DNA of 64,000 nucleotides from Plantactinospora soyae (GTDB lineage: Bacteria; Actinomycetota; Actinomycetes; Mycobacteriales; Micromonosporaceae): contig NZ_JADBEB010000001.1 in NCBI RefSeq assembly GCF_014874095.1, forward strand, positions 8,990,001-9,054,000, read 5' to 3'. Below the pieces are notes generated by a model. It worked only from the letters and a program-made list of their open reading frames with translations. It was not told the DNA's origin and did no database searches. This document shows positions 39,986 through 48,954 of the stretch, in pieces (position 1 is the first letter of the stretch; the number at the start of each line of letters is the position of its first letter). Made by a program: the position numbers and the translations under genes.

Positions 39986-41185
39986 TCAGGCCGGCGGCCG
40001 CCACTGGGCGGCTGCGGTCGCCGCGCTGCCCATCAGGCGGGGCGTGATGGTGCCGAGGGCCGCGTCACGAGCTCGTAGCGCCAGCCGGCCCCGGGTCTGC
40101 AGCACCGCCGACATCCGCCGGGTCTGCCGGACCACCGTCACGGCCCGGGGACGGCGCAACCGGCTGTACGACTCAACCGCCTCGCGCAGCGGTGCGCCGG
40201 GTACCGCCTCGCGAACCACCGAACGCAACGTCGCGGCGTCCTCCAGCGCCAGGCAGGCACCCTGGCCGAGGTGGTGCGGCATCGCGTGCGCGGAGTCGCC
40301 GAGCAGTACAACCCCACCCGCACCGGCCGGGAAGCCGTACGACTTGGGCAGCGGGCGCAGTTCGCGTACCTCCTGCTGGACCAGGTCCTCCGGCTCCGTC
40401 GCGGCGAGCAGGTCACCGATCGGCGCCGGCCAGTCGGCGAACCAGCGCCGGAGCAGGGTGAGCTGGGTCGCGGGCGACTCCGGCCGGGACGCGCCGGCCG
40501 CGGTCGCCACCCAGTAGATCCCGCCCCGGGTGGAGCCGCCGGACGAGCCACGGTCACCCAGCGACGCCGCGACGAATCGATAGCCGGCGCCGAGCGTCTC
40601 CCCGTCGACCGGCCGGTCGACCGGAAGCTGAGGAGCGCGGTACCACGGGATGACCGCCCGCCAGGCGGCACAGCCGGAGCTGACCACGGTGGCACCGGGA
40701 GCCAGCCGGCGACGTACGGCGCTGTCGATGCCGTCCGCCGCGACCACCAGGTCGGCCTCGTAACTGCTCCGCCCGTCGCCGACGCTCGGCCGTTCGCCGT
40801 CGGTCGCCCGCACGGTCCGCACCTCGACCCCGGTCCGGATCTCCACCCGGTCGCCGAGCCCGGCGACCAGCGCGTCGTGCAGGTCCTCCCGGTGTACGAC
40901 GACCGGAGCGCGGTCGCTCGGCACGGGACGGGGCTGCACCAGCCAGTGCCCGTCGGGGCGCCGGACGCCCACGTCGGGCAACGGGGTCGCGATCGCCGCC
41001 AGGCCCTCGCCGAGGCCGAGCGCGCGCAGCGCCCGCAGCCCGTTGGGCCAGAGCACCAGTGCGGTGCGCTCGGCGCGGACCCGGTCACCACGTTCGAGCA
41101 GCGTCACCTGCCAACCGGACCGGGCCAGTGCGCCGGCCGTCGCCAGCCCACCGATCCCGGCGCCCACCACCACGGCCGTACGCAT
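39986..41185 (-). CDS. FAD-dependent monooxygenase
   Basis: 399 residues from ATG 41185 (AGGGGAG nine bases upstream; a TTG seven codons further up is possible). Flavoprotein hydroxylase fold: RTAVVVGAGIGGLATAGALA for the FAD ADP moiety, DLVVAADGIDSAVRRRL for the DG motif, and GVVLLGDSAHAMPHHLGQGA for the GD motif. No membrane segment. Only 17 bases separate it from lgt, so it may be read from the trp-lgt transcript. The substrate is unknown and no aromatic pathway is adjacent. Confidence 0.9.
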   Translation of the reverse strand: MRTAVVVGAGIGGLATAGALARSGWQVTLLERGDRVRAERTALVLWPNGLRALRALGLGEGLAAIATPLPDVGVRRPDGHWLVQPRPVPSDRAPVVVHREDLHDALVAGLGDRVEIRTGVEVRTVRATDGERPSVGDGRSSYEADLVVAADGIDSAVRRRLAPGATVVSSGCAAWRAVIPWYRAPQLPVDRPVDGETLGAGYRFVAASLGDRGSSGGSTRGGIYWVATAAGASRPESPATQLTLLRRWFADWPAPIGDLLAATEPEDLVQQEVRELRPLPKSYGFPAGAGGVVLLGDSAHAMPHHLGQGACLALEDAATLRSVVREAVPGAPLREAVESYSRLRRPRAVTVVRQTRRMSAVLQTRGRLALRARDAALGTITPRLMGSAATAAAQWRPPA

Positions 41186-41202
41186 CGGTCCGGCTCCCCT
41201 GC

Positions 41203-42672
41203 TCAACGGTCCCGGTCGGCGTTCCCCGGCGCGGCCCCGGCATCGGCCGGCTCGCCGTCGCCGTTGCGACCCGCTGCGGTCACCGTACCGTCGTCGGTGG
41301 CCGTCTTGTCGACACCGTCGGCGGTGGCCGTCTTGCCCGGGTCACCGGCGGAGGCCGGTTGGACCGCGCTCTCGGCGGTGGCCGTCCTGGCAGCGCCACC
41401 GGCGGTGGCCGTCTTGGCGGCGTTGTCCGCGGTGGCCGTCCTGGCGGCGTTGTCCGCGGTGGCCGTCCTGGCGGTGTTGTCCGCGGTGGCCGCCTCGGGG
41501 ACAGCGTCGGTGGCGGCCGTCTCGTCGACGCGGCCGACGGGGGCCAGCTGCTCCGCGTCGTCGTCGGAGGCCGCCTCGTCGTCGTCCGGATCGCCGGAGT
41601 CGTCGGACGACGCCCGCTCCGTCGGCTCCTCCGGCGGTATCTCGCCGGTTTCCTGGTACCGGCCGAACTGTTCCTCGGTGACCACCCGGTAGGCCGTCGG
41701 TATGCCGATGGCGCCCGGCGCACGCGACACGTCGACCTGGGACACGTCGACCTGGGACACGTCGCTCGCGGCGGGAGCGCCCGAGGTGACCGGTACGGCG
41801 GCGGCACCGTCGAGCGGGATGAGGTACTCCTGCGGTCCACGGACCCGTACGAAGTAGATCAACGCGCCGAGGAAGACCAGTACCGCGGTCCAGACGTTGA
41901 GTCGTGCGCCGAGGATCTCGGTCGCCTTGTCGGTACGCATCATCTCGATCCAGAACCGTCCGGCGGTGTAGCCCATGACGTAGAGCGCGAACGCGCGCCC
42001 ACGGCCGAGCTTGAGCCGGCGGTCGAGAAGCAGGACGAAGCCGGCGACCCCGATGTTCCAGATCGCCTCGTAGAGGAAGGTGGGATGGAAGAGCCCCGGC
42101 TCGAGAACCGGGTTTCCGCTGTCGTCGCGGAGCGCGTGCCCGGGGTTGGTGCCGTCCATCCGGTGGATCTCCAGGCCCCACGGCAGGGTGGTCGGCCCGC
42201 CGAAGAGTTCGTTGTTGAACCAGTTGCCCACCCGCCCGACGGCCTGGGCGAGCGGCAGCCCGGGCGCGAGGGCGTCGGCCACCACGGTCAGCGGAATGCC
42301 GAGCTGCCGGGCGGCCAGCCAGGCTCCCACGGCGCCACCGGCGACGGCTCCCCAGATGCCCAGGCCGCCCTCCCAGATGTAGAGCGCCTTGATCGGCTCG
42401 CCACCGTCACCGAAGTAGTCCCCGGGTGAGGTGATCACGTGGTAGATCCGGGCACCGACGATGCCGAACGGCACCGCCCAGACCGCGATGTCCAGCACCG
42501 CCCACGGCGCGACGCCACGGCGGCGCATCCGAAGCTCGGTCACCACGCAGGCGACCACGATGCCGAGCACGATGCAGAGCGCGTAGGCCCGGATGGGCAC
42601 CGGTCCGACCTGCCATACGGCAGTGGCGGGACTGGGCAGGGCCGCCTGGGGAGATAGCGAGGCGAGGGTCAC
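41203..42672 (-). CDS. lgt: Prolipoprotein diacylglyceryl transferase with long repetitive tail
   Basis: Membrane enzyme that moves diacylglycerol from phosphatidylglycerol to the lipobox cysteine. About 489 residues from GTG 42672. Seven hydrophobic segments occupy the first 280 residues. Signatures: YIWEGGLGIWGAVAGGAVGA, GRVGNWFNNELFGGPT (the Lgt box), HPTFLYEAIWN and GRFWIEMMRTD. The last 200 residues are a soluble, Ala/Thr/Asp-rich tail with SQVDVSQVDVS and many copies of TADNAARTA. Actinobacterial Lgt proteins often have extended C-termini, but this one is visibly repeat-grown. It provides lipidation for proteins such as the FAS1 lipoprotein. Confidence 0.93.
   Translation of the reverse strand: MTLASLSPQAALPSPATAVWQVGPVPIRAYALCIVLGIVVACVVTELRMRRRGVAPWAVLDIAVWAVPFGIVGARIYHVITSPGDYFGDGGEPIKALYIWEGGLGIWGAVAGGAVGAWLAARQLGIPLTVVADALAPGLPLAQAVGRVGNWFNNELFGGPTTLPWGLEIHRMDGTNPGHALRDDSGNPVLEPGLFHPTFLYEAIWNIGVAGFVLLLDRRLKLGRGRAFALYVMGYTAGRFWIEMMRTDKATEILGARLNVWTAVLVFLGALIYFVRVRGPQEYLIPLDGAAAVPVTSGAPAASDVSQVDVSQVDVSRAPGAIGIPTAYRVVTEEQFGRYQETGEIPPEEPTERASSDDSGDPDDDEAASDDDAEQLAPVGRVDETAATDAVPEAATADNTARTATADNAARTATADNAAKTATAGGAARTATAESAVQPASAGDPGKTATADGVDKTATDDGTVTAAGRNGDGEPADAGAAPGNADRDR
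41403..41483 (-). repeat. 27-bp tandem repeat in the lgt tail
   Basis: Three near-identical 27-bp units (GGTGGCCGTCCTGGCGGCG...) encode the nonapeptide with TATADNAAR. Diverged copies continue on both sides from about 41290 to 41500. Confidence 0.9.
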
Positions 42673-42947
42673 GGGTGCACAGGCTACCGTCGCAACCCGT
42701 CCCAGCGGCACCCCGGTCCGGTTGGCAACCGCGAGCGATCGCATCCTGGTTTGGTGGGTTACACCCGGTTTAACCGCAGGTGTCGGTTGTACCCGACCAG
42801 TCCGGGCCGACGCCTCAGATCCCCGCCCGACCGGCACCTTCGACCACGTCGGGATCGACGACGTCGCCGGACAGGTACGGCCGGCGGCACGGTCGACCCG
42901 GCCGGCGGACTGTCGGCGCAGGGTACCCCCGGCCCCGGTCGGCCGGT

Positions 42948-43805
42948 TCAGCGCTGGACGGCGCGAACACCCTCGGCGAGTTCGGCGCTGAGGGTACGCA
43001 GCGCGGCCAGCCCGGTCGCCTCGTCGGGCGTGTCCAGCAGGCACCGGATCAGCGCGCTGCCGACGATCACCCCGTCGGCGTACCGGCCGACCTCGGCCGC
43101 CTGCACACCGTTGCCCACGCCGAGACCCACCCCGACGGGCAGCCCGGTTACCGCCCGGACCCGGGAGACCAGGGTCGGTGCCGCGTCCGAGGTGCGCTCG
43201 CGCGCCCCGGTGACCCCCATCAGCGCGGTCGCGTAGACGAAGCCCCGGCAGTGCCCGACCGTCATCGCGAGCCGCTCGTCGGTGGACGAGGGCGCCACCA
43301 GGAATGTCCGGTCCAGGCCGTACGCCTCGGAGGCGGCGAGCCACTCGCCGGCCTCCTCCGGGATCAGGTCCGGCGTGATCAGGCCGGTGCCACCGGCGGC
43401 GGAGAGGTCGCGGGCGAACGCGTCGACGCCGTACCGCTCGATCGGGTTCCAGTAGGTCATCGTGACCACCGGCGCCCCGGTCCCGGCGACCGCCTCGATG
43501 ATCCGCAACGTGTCGGCGGTGCGTACGCCTCCGGCGAGCGCGATGTCGCTGGCCCGCTGGATGACCGGCCCGTCCATCACCGGATCGGAGTACGGAATCT
43601 CCACCTCGATCACGTCGACCCCGGCCGAGACCATGGCGGTCATCGCGGCGATGCTGCCCTCGACGGTCGGGAACCCGGCCGGCATGCAGCCGATCAGCAC
43701 CGCCCGCCCCTCGGCGCGCGCCTTCTCGAACGCGACCGCGATGCTGCGCTCGGCCGCCCCGCCCGGGCCGGGCGCCGCGACGGACTGATCTACGCCGCTG
43801 CTCAC
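42948..43805 (-). CDS. trpA: Tryptophan synthase alpha chain
   Basis: Cleaves indole-3-glycerol phosphate to indole and glyceraldehyde-3-phosphate. 285 residues from GTG 43805, which overlaps the trpB stop (GTGA). Family motifs: [20 protein letters not shown], the catalytic Glu/Asp region [36 protein letters not shown], and the phosphate-binding [16 protein letters not shown]. Forms the alpha2beta2 complex with TrpB and passes indole through the tunnel. Confidence 0.96.
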   Translation of the reverse strand: MSSGVDQSVAAPGPGGAAERSIAVAFEKARAEGRAVLIGCMPAGFPTVEGSIAAMTAMVSAGVDVIEVEIPYSDPVMDGPVIQRASDIALAGGVRTADTLRIIEAVAGTGAPVVTMTYWNPIERYGVDAFARDLSAAGGTGLITPDLIPEEAGEWLAASEAYGLDRTFLVAPSSTDERLAMTVGHCRGFVYATALMGVTGARERTSDAAPTLVSRVRAVTGLPVGVGLGVGNGVQAAEVGRYADGVIVGSALIRCLLDTPDEATGLAALRTLSAELAEGVRAVQR

Positions 43806-45043
43806 GCCTGCTCCCCGTCGAGGATGCCGAAGTACTCGCCGGCGGTGTGTACGTCCTTGTCGCCCCGCCCGGACAGGTTGACCAGGATGGTGGGCTTCCG
43901 GCCCAGCTCCGCGGTCAGGGCCGGGATGATCTTCAGTGTCCCGGCCAGCGCGTGCGCGCTCTCGATCGCCGGGATGATCCCCTCGGTCCGGCAGAGCAGC
44001 TGGAACGCGCTCATCGCCTCGGCATCGGTCACCGGCGCGTACCGGGCCCGACCGATGTCGTGCAGCCAGGCGTGCTCGGGGCCGACCCCGGGGTAGTCCA
44101 GCCCGGCCGAGATCGAGTGCGACTCCCGGGTCTGCCCGTCCTCGTCCTGCAAAACGTAGGTACGGGCGCCGTGCAGTACCCCGGACGAACCGCCGGTGAT
44201 GCTGGCCGCGTGCCGCCCGGTCTCGACCCCGTCGCCGCCGGCCTCGAAGCCGTACAGCCGGACGTCGTCGTCCGGAACGAACGCGTGGAAGATGCCGAGC
44301 GCGTTGGAGCCGCCGCCGACACACGCCGCGACCGCGTCCGGCAGTTTGCCGTCGAGGTCCAGGGACTGCTGGCGCGCCTCGACCCCGATGCCCCGGACGA
44401 AGTCGCGGACCATCGCGGGGAACGGATGTGGGCCGGCGGTGCTGCCGATGATGTAGTGGGTCCGGTCGACGTTGGCGACCCAGTCCCGCATCGCCTCGTT
44501 CATCGCGTCCTTGAGCGTGCGTGAACCGGACGTCACCGGCACCACCGTGGCACCGAGCATCCGCATCCGGGCCACGTTGAGGGCCTGCCGCTGGGTGTCC
44601 ACCTCACCCATGTAGACCACGCACTCCAGATCGAGGTACGCGGCCGCGGTCGCGGTCGCCACCCCGTGCTGGCCCGCACCGGTCTCGGCGATCACCCGGG
44701 GCTTGCCCATCCGCTTGGTGAGCAGGGCCTGACCGAGCACGTTCCGGATCTTGTGTGCCCCGGTGTGGTTCAGGTCCTCCCGCTTGAGCAGGATCCGCGC
44801 GCCGACCTCGGCGGAGAGCCGCTCCGCCCGGTAGAGCAGGGACGGGATGTTCGCGTACTCGCGCAGCATCGTGCCGAACTCGGCCTGGAACGACTCGTCG
44901 GTCAACGCCGTCCGGTACGCCAGGTCGAGCTCGTCGAGCGCGGCCACCAGCGCCTCGGGGACGAACCGTCCGCCGTACCGGCCGTAGTGGCCGGCGCTGT
45001 CGGGCGACGAGCCGGCGTTCGCCGGCAACGTGGGGGCGCTCAT
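43802..45043 (-). CDS. trpB: Tryptophan synthase beta chain
   Basis: PLP enzyme that joins indole and serine. 413 residues. The PLP lysine is in [20 protein letters not shown] near residue 98; the phosphate loop is [34 protein letters not shown] is also conserved. The ATG at 45043 overlaps the TGA of a 21-codon minicistron (ATGA), in which AGAGGCAGG acts as the apparent Shine-Dalgarno for trpB. Upstream of trpA in the same transcript. Confidence 0.96.
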   Translation of the reverse strand: MSAPTLPANAGSSPDSAGHYGRYGGRFVPEALVAALDELDLAYRTALTDESFQAEFGTMLREYANIPSLLYRAERLSAEVGARILLKREDLNHTGAHKIRNVLGQALLTKRMGKPRVIAETGAGQHGVATATAAAYLDLECVVYMGEVDTQRQALNVARMRMLGATVVPVTSGSRTLKDAMNEAMRDWVANVDRTHYIIGSTAGPHPFPAMVRDFVRGIGVEARQQSLDLDGKLPDAVAACVGGGSNALGIFHAFVPDDDVRLYGFEAGGDGVETGRHAASITGGSSGVLHGARTYVLQDEDGQTRESHSISAGLDYPGVGPEHAWLHDIGRARYAPVTDAEAMSAFQLLCRTEGIIPAIESAHALAGTLKIIPALTAELGRKPTILVNLSGRGDKDVHTAGEYFGILDGEQA

Positions 45044-45105
45044 GCTGACCTGCCTCTGATTCGCGACTGCGGGGCTCGCAACCCCGGCTCACTCCTCGCG
45101 CTCAT
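45040..45105 (-). CDS. 21-codon minicistron 2 (upstream of trpB)
   Basis: ATG 45105 to TGA 45042-45040: [20 protein letters not shown] plus a final Ala. Its stop overlaps the trpB ATG and its ATG overlaps the stop of minicistron 1, both as ATGA. The peptide is basic and nearly identical to its neighbour. A small ORF (trpX/trpM) is known between trpC and trpB in Streptomyces coelicolor; similarity to it is not shown here. It may serve only to carry ribosomes across. Confidence 0.4.
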   Translation of the reverse strand: MSARSEPGLRAPQSRIRGRSA

Positions 45106-45167
45106 GCTGATCTACCTCTAACTCGCGACTGCGGGGCTCGCAACCCCGGCTCACTCCTCGCGCTCAT
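45102..45167 (-). CDS. 21-codon minicistron 1 (downstream of trpC)
   Basis: ATG 45167 to TGA 45104-45102: [20 protein letters not shown] plus a final Ala. Its ATG overlaps the trpC TGA (ATGA). It differs from minicistron 2 in Val for Ile at one position. Coding status is unproven, but every stop/start in the chain is preserved. Confidence 0.4.
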   Translation of the reverse strand: MSARSEPGLRAPQSRVRGRSA

Positions 45168-46027
45168 CGGACGGGGCGGGGGGTGGCGGGGTGGTTGCCG
45201 GCGTTGACCAACTCGGCCACCGCCTCGCGCGGACTCTTCTGGGTCACCAGGCCCTCGCCGACCAGTACCGCGTCGGCACCGGCCGAGGCGTACCTGATCA
45301 GGTCGTGCGGACCGCGTACGCCGGACTCGGCGATCTTGACGACGCTGTTCGGCAGGCCGGGTGCGATCCGTTCGAAGACCGACCGGTCGACCTCGAGGGT
45401 GCGCAGGTTGCGGGCGTTCACCCCGATCACCCGGGCGCCGGCCTCCAGTGCCCGGTCCGCCTCCTCCTCGTCGTGCACCTCGACCAGCGCGGTCATGCCC
45501 AGCGACTCGATCCGTTCGAGCAGGCCGACCAGCACGTTCTGTTCCAGCGCGGCGACGATCAGCAGGACGAGGTCGGCTCCGTGCGCCCGGGCCTCGTGCA
45601 CCTGGTAGCTGGAGACGACGAAGTCCTTGCGGAGTACGGGAATGTCCACCGCCGAACGGACCGCCGCCAGGTCGTCCAGCGACCCACCGAACCAGCGCCC
45701 CTCGGTCAGTACGCTGATGCAGCGCGCACCGCCGGCGGCGTAGTCCCCGGCCAGATCGGCCGGATCGGCGATCTCGGCCAGCTGCCCCTTGGACGGCGAG
45801 GAGCGCTTGACCTCGGCGATCACCCCGACGCCGGGCCGGCGTAGGGCCGCGTAGGCGTCGCGGGGCGGTACCGCCGCCGCCGCGAGTTGCTTGATCTGCT
45901 CCAGCGGAACCAGGAGCTGTCGACGCTCGACGTCCTCCCGGACTCCGGCGAGGATCTCGTCGAGCACGTTGGCGGACGCGGCCGGTGTGGCGTCGTCCCC
46001 CTCTGCGTGCGAATGCTCAGCAGTCAC
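45164..46027 (-). CDS. trpC: Indole-3-glycerol phosphate synthase
   Basis: Ring-closes CdRP to indole-3-glycerol phosphate. 287 residues from GTG 46027, preferred because GGGGAG lies seven bases upstream; an in-frame ATG nine codons earlier is the alternative. TIM-barrel landmarks: [18 protein letters not shown] with the catalytic Lys, [67 protein letters not shown] and [13 protein letters not shown]. Its stop starts the minicistron chain toward trpB. Confidence 0.95.
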   Translation of the reverse strand: MTAEHSHAEGDDATPAASANVLDEILAGVREDVERRQLLVPLEQIKQLAAAAVPPRDAYAALRRPGVGVIAEVKRSSPSKGQLAEIADPADLAGDYAAGGARCISVLTEGRWFGGSLDDLAAVRSAVDIPVLRKDFVVSSYQVHEARAHGADLVLLIVAALEQNVLVGLLERIESLGMTALVEVHDEEEADRALEAGARVIGVNARNLRTLEVDRSVFERIAPGLPNSVVKIAESGVRGPHDLIRYASAGADAVLVGEGLVTQKSPREAVAELVNAGNHPATPRPVR

Positions 46028-46417
46028 CAACGGACTCCCCTCTCCGGGTGTCATGGGCCGATGCTAGGCGCCGCCATGGGGCGGACGCCGTCGGGGGTAT
46101 GGCGTGCTTCACGAAATGGGCTGGGGCATAATGCCCGACCTTGTGAGTGAAATGTCACGCTGCGCCACCGGAATCTCGATGGCGACCGCAAGCGGGCGGT
46201 ACCGGATGAACGCGCGGTAACCAGACGCGGGTGTGACCCAGGTCAAGGAAGCCGGAGCCCCCGCCGGAGGTTGGCACAGCAGGAGCGGCAGACCCGGGAA
46301 CGGAACCGTTGACCCCCGGGTGACCGGTCGGAAACATCGCCTCGGCACCATCAATGTCGGGCACACTGGGCGCGGGAGCCGCGGACCAGTCGGATCGATC
46401 TTCGTGCGGGGAAGACC
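46028..46417. other. Divergent intergenic region upstream of trpC
   Basis: 390 bases between trpC (-) and a small + strand gene. An AT-richer stretch, CATAAT at about 46128-46133, could be a -10 element, and TGTGAGTGAAATGTCAC (46142-46158) is an imperfect palindrome. A trpCBA promoter is expected here, because the small gene interrupts the unit between trpE and trpC. No leader-peptide attenuator with a Trp-codon run was found. Confidence 0.45.
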
Positions 46418-46723
46418 ATGAGCGCTGTGAAGCCTGCCTCGACCATCGACGTGACCAGCATCCCCCGGGCCGTACTGTCCGTCGCCGTCGGCGTCGTGCA
46501 CAGCGTGGAGCGGGCGGTGGTCGGCGACGCGCGGATCCGGACCGCCCGGGGCAACGCCTGGGAGGCGATCTGCGCCGACCGCGACCGGGCGCACCGACGC
46601 GACGAGATCCGGGCCCTGGTGGCCGCGCTCGCCGCGACGCCGCCGGCCGGCCTGCCGACGAACGGTCAGCCGACCGTCCGGTCCTCGTCCGGGTCGGAGG
46701 CGTCCCGCGCCGCGGTGAACTGA
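46418..46723 (+). CDS. Small conserved protein inside the trp region
   Basis: 101 residues with strong coding bias: MSAVKPASTIDVTSIPRAVL, a hydrophobic helix SVAVGVVHSVERAVVG, then RTARGNAWEAICADRDRAHR and a helical ALVAALAATPPA. It is encoded against the direction of the trp genes, between trpC and the trp-associated membrane protein. GGGGAAG precedes ATG 46418. No known family; soluble or weakly membrane-associated. Confidence 0.65.
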   Translation: MSAVKPASTIDVTSIPRAVLSVAVGVVHSVERAVVGDARIRTARGNAWEAICADRDRAHRRDEIRALVAALAATPPAGLPTNGQPTVRSSSGSEASRAAVN

Positions 46724-46764
46724 CCGTCGGGTCCGCACCCCGGTCCGGCGCGTCCACGCCGTGG

Positions 46765-47346
46765 TCAGCCGACCGTCGGATCCTCACCCCGGTCCAGCGC
46801 GTCCCACGCCGCCCTGGTCCGTCGACCGTCGAGCCGGCTCTCGTCGGCCACCGGGTTCGGTTCGGGCTCGCTTCGGCGTGGCGCCCGCTCGTAGCGCGCA
46901 CCCATCACCGGCCAGGCCGCCCCGCGCGCGGTGGTGACCCCGCCGGCCACCATCGTCAGCAGGCCACCGAGCACACAGAGCAGCGGCCAGGTGAGCCGGA
47001 TGTCGCCCTGGTCGGTGCCGAAGCCGCCGTACGCCCCGCCGATCGCGACACCGGCCCCGACCGCCGCCAGCAGCCCACCGACCAGCCGCCGCCCGAGCCC
47101 TCGGGTGCCGAGCACCGCGCCGGCTCCGGCCAGCCCGACCAGGGCGAGCGCCGGCAGCCAGGGCAGCAGGTCGGCACCGCTGTGCACCGTCCGGGTGGCC
47201 GGCAGTGGTGCCGGTCGGGCGGCCACCTCGACCGCCCAGGTCCGGGTCGCCGCGAAGACCGCCAGGCCCGCACCGAGCAGGCACCCGAGCACGGTGTACG
47301 CCAGGACGCGGCGACCGGCCGGCGACGGCTCCCCGGCGTCGCTCAC
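46765..47346 (-). CDS. Trp-operon-associated membrane protein (TIGR02234 type)
   Basis: 193 residues with four hydrophobic helices (VLAYTVLGCLLGAGLAVFAA, LLPWLPALALVGLAGAGAVL, LVGGLLAAVGAGVAIGGAY, LLCVLGGLLTMVAGGVTTA) and a charged C-terminal tail. Size, topology and position directly after trpE match the actinobacterial trp-region conserved membrane protein family. Its GTG overlaps the trpE stop (GTGA). The function of the family is not established. Confidence 0.85.
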   Translation of the reverse strand: MSDAGEPSPAGRRVLAYTVLGCLLGAGLAVFAATRTWAVEVAARPAPLPATRTVHSGADLLPWLPALALVGLAGAGAVLGTRGLGRRLVGGLLAAVGAGVAIGGAYGGFGTDQGDIRLTWPLLCVLGGLLTMVAGGVTTARGAAWPVMGARYERAPRRSEPEPNPVADESRLDGRRTRAAWDALDRGEDPTVG

Positions 47347-48932
47347 CGAGCCGGCCGCAGGGTTTCGGCGGCCGCGATCGCGGCGAGTACGGCAGCCGCC
47401 TTGCTCCGCGTCTCCTGGTCCTCGGCGATCGGGTCGGAGTCGGCGACGATGCCGGCACCGGCCTGCACGTACGCCCGGCCCCGCCGGATCAGCGCGGTCC
47501 GGATCGCGATCGCCATGTCCAGGTCCCCGCCGAACCCGAAGTAGCCGACCGTGCCGCCGTACAGCCCCCGGCGGGTCGGTTCCAACTCCTCGATGATCTC
47601 CATCGCCCGTACCTTCGGCGCGCCGGAGAGCGTTCCGGCCGGGAAGGTGGCGGCCAGCGCGTCGAAGGCGCTCTGGTCCTCACGGAGCGTCCCCACGACC
47701 GTGGAGACGATGTGCATGACGTGGCTGTACCGCTCGATGGTGGCGAACTCCGGCACCTCGACCGTGCCCGGCCGGCACACCCGGCCCAGGTCGTTGCGGC
47801 CGAGGTCGACCAGCATCACGTGCTCGGCCCGCTCCTTGGGGTCGCCGAGCAGTTCGGCGGCCAGTCGGCCGTCGTCGGCCGGGGTGCCGCCCCGGGGACG
47901 GGTACCGGCGATCGGGTGCAGCAACGCCCGCCGCTGCCCGTCCTCGCCGGCGGTGACCTTGAGATGCGCCTCGGGAGACGAGCCGACGATGTCGAAGTCG
48001 TCGAACCGCAACAGGTACATGTACGGGCTGGGGTTCGTGGTCCGGAGCACCCGGTAGACGTCCAGCGGATCGGCCCGGGTCTCCCGCTCGAAGCGCTGGG
48101 ACACCACGATCTGGAAGCACTCCCCGGCCCGGATCGCCTCCTTGGCCGCCTCGACCGCCTTCGGGTACTCCCCTTCCGGGGTGCGGCTGACCACCTCTCC
48201 CGGGGACGGCCGGTCGATGGTGGAGATCATCGGCGGGATCGGCCGGGACAGTGCGGTGGTCATCGCGTCCAGCCGGCCGACCGCCTGGTGGTAGGCCGCC
48301 GTCACCTGTGCGACCCGGACCGCCGGCCCGTCCCCGCCGCTGTCCCCGGGTGCGGGCAGGACGGCGTTCGCCACCAGGATCGCGGACCCGTCGAAGTGGT
48401 CCAGCACCACGAGATCGGTGGCGAGCATCATGCCCAGTTCGGGTAGCCGCAGGTCGTCCTGGGTCAGCGAGGGCAGCCGCTCGAAGCGCCGGACGACGTC
48501 GTACCCGAGATAGCCGACCATCCCGCCGAGCAGCGGCGGAAGTTGGCCGGGGTCCCAGCCGGCCGGGCCGTCGGCCGCGACCGGACCGGTCAGCTCCGCG
48601 ACGGTCGCCCGCAGCGCCCGCATCGGGTCGCCGCCGGTCGGCAGGCCGACCGGCGGGGTGCCCAGCCAGTGCGCCTCGCCGCCCCGCTCGACCAGGGTGG
48701 CGCTGCTGCGCACGCCGACGAAGGAGTACCGGGACCAGGCGGTCCCGGCCGCCCCGGCACCCTGTTCGGCCGATTCCAGCAGGAACGTACCCGGCCCGCC
48801 GGCCAGCTTGCGGTAGACCCCGACCGGGGTCTCGCCGTCGGCGAGCAGCCGCCGGATCACCGGCACCACCCGTCGGGTCCGGGCAAGCCGGTGGAAGGTC
48901 GCCTCGTCCGGGCTCACCGCTCCGGTGGTCAT
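47343..48932 (-). CDS. trpE: Anthranilate synthase component I
   Basis: Converts chorismate to anthranilate using ammonia from TrpG, which is not in this window. 529 residues. The N-terminal LLES...SRYSFVG element is the tryptophan feedback site. Chorismate-binding motifs: FQIVVSQRFERETRADPLDV, HPIAGTRPRGGTP, DLGRNDLGRVCRPGTVEV, ATFPAGTLSGAPKVRAMEI and YVQAGAGIVADSDP. ATG 48932 has AGGAGG about a dozen bases upstream. It follows hisI by 22 bases and overlaps the next gene. Confidence 0.96.
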   Translation of the reverse strand: MTTGAVSPDEATFHRLARTRRVVPVIRRLLADGETPVGVYRKLAGGPGTFLLESAEQGAGAAGTAWSRYSFVGVRSSATLVERGGEAHWLGTPPVGLPTGGDPMRALRATVAELTGPVAADGPAGWDPGQLPPLLGGMVGYLGYDVVRRFERLPSLTQDDLRLPELGMMLATDLVVLDHFDGSAILVANAVLPAPGDSGGDGPAVRVAQVTAAYHQAVGRLDAMTTALSRPIPPMISTIDRPSPGEVVSRTPEGEYPKAVEAAKEAIRAGECFQIVVSQRFERETRADPLDVYRVLRTTNPSPYMYLLRFDDFDIVGSSPEAHLKVTAGEDGQRRALLHPIAGTRPRGGTPADDGRLAAELLGDPKERAEHVMLVDLGRNDLGRVCRPGTVEVPEFATIERYSHVMHIVSTVVGTLREDQSAFDALAATFPAGTLSGAPKVRAMEIIEELEPTRRGLYGGTVGYFGFGGDLDMAIAIRTALIRRGRAYVQAGAGIVADSDPIAEDQETRSKAAAVLAAIAAAETLRPAR

Positions 48933-48954
48933 CCGGTCACCGCCTCCTGCTCGA

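Larger units (their letters stand above)
45036..45167 (-). repeat. 62-bp tandem duplication between trpC and trpB
   Basis: Two copies at 45036-45097 and 45098-45159 differ at four bases; a third begins at 45160 (GCGCTCAT). Each copy has a start context ATGAGCGC, a Shine-Dalgarno-like AGAGG, and a small stem (CCGGGG...CCCCG). Because the period is 62, each copy turns the next ATG into an ATGA stop/start overlap. Confidence 0.92.

Noticed and set aside
46142-46158. Crp-like site TGTGAGTGAAATGTCAC upstream of trpC
   Set aside because: The half-sites are eight bases apart instead of six, so it does not fit the Crp consensus; kept only as an unexplained palindrome.
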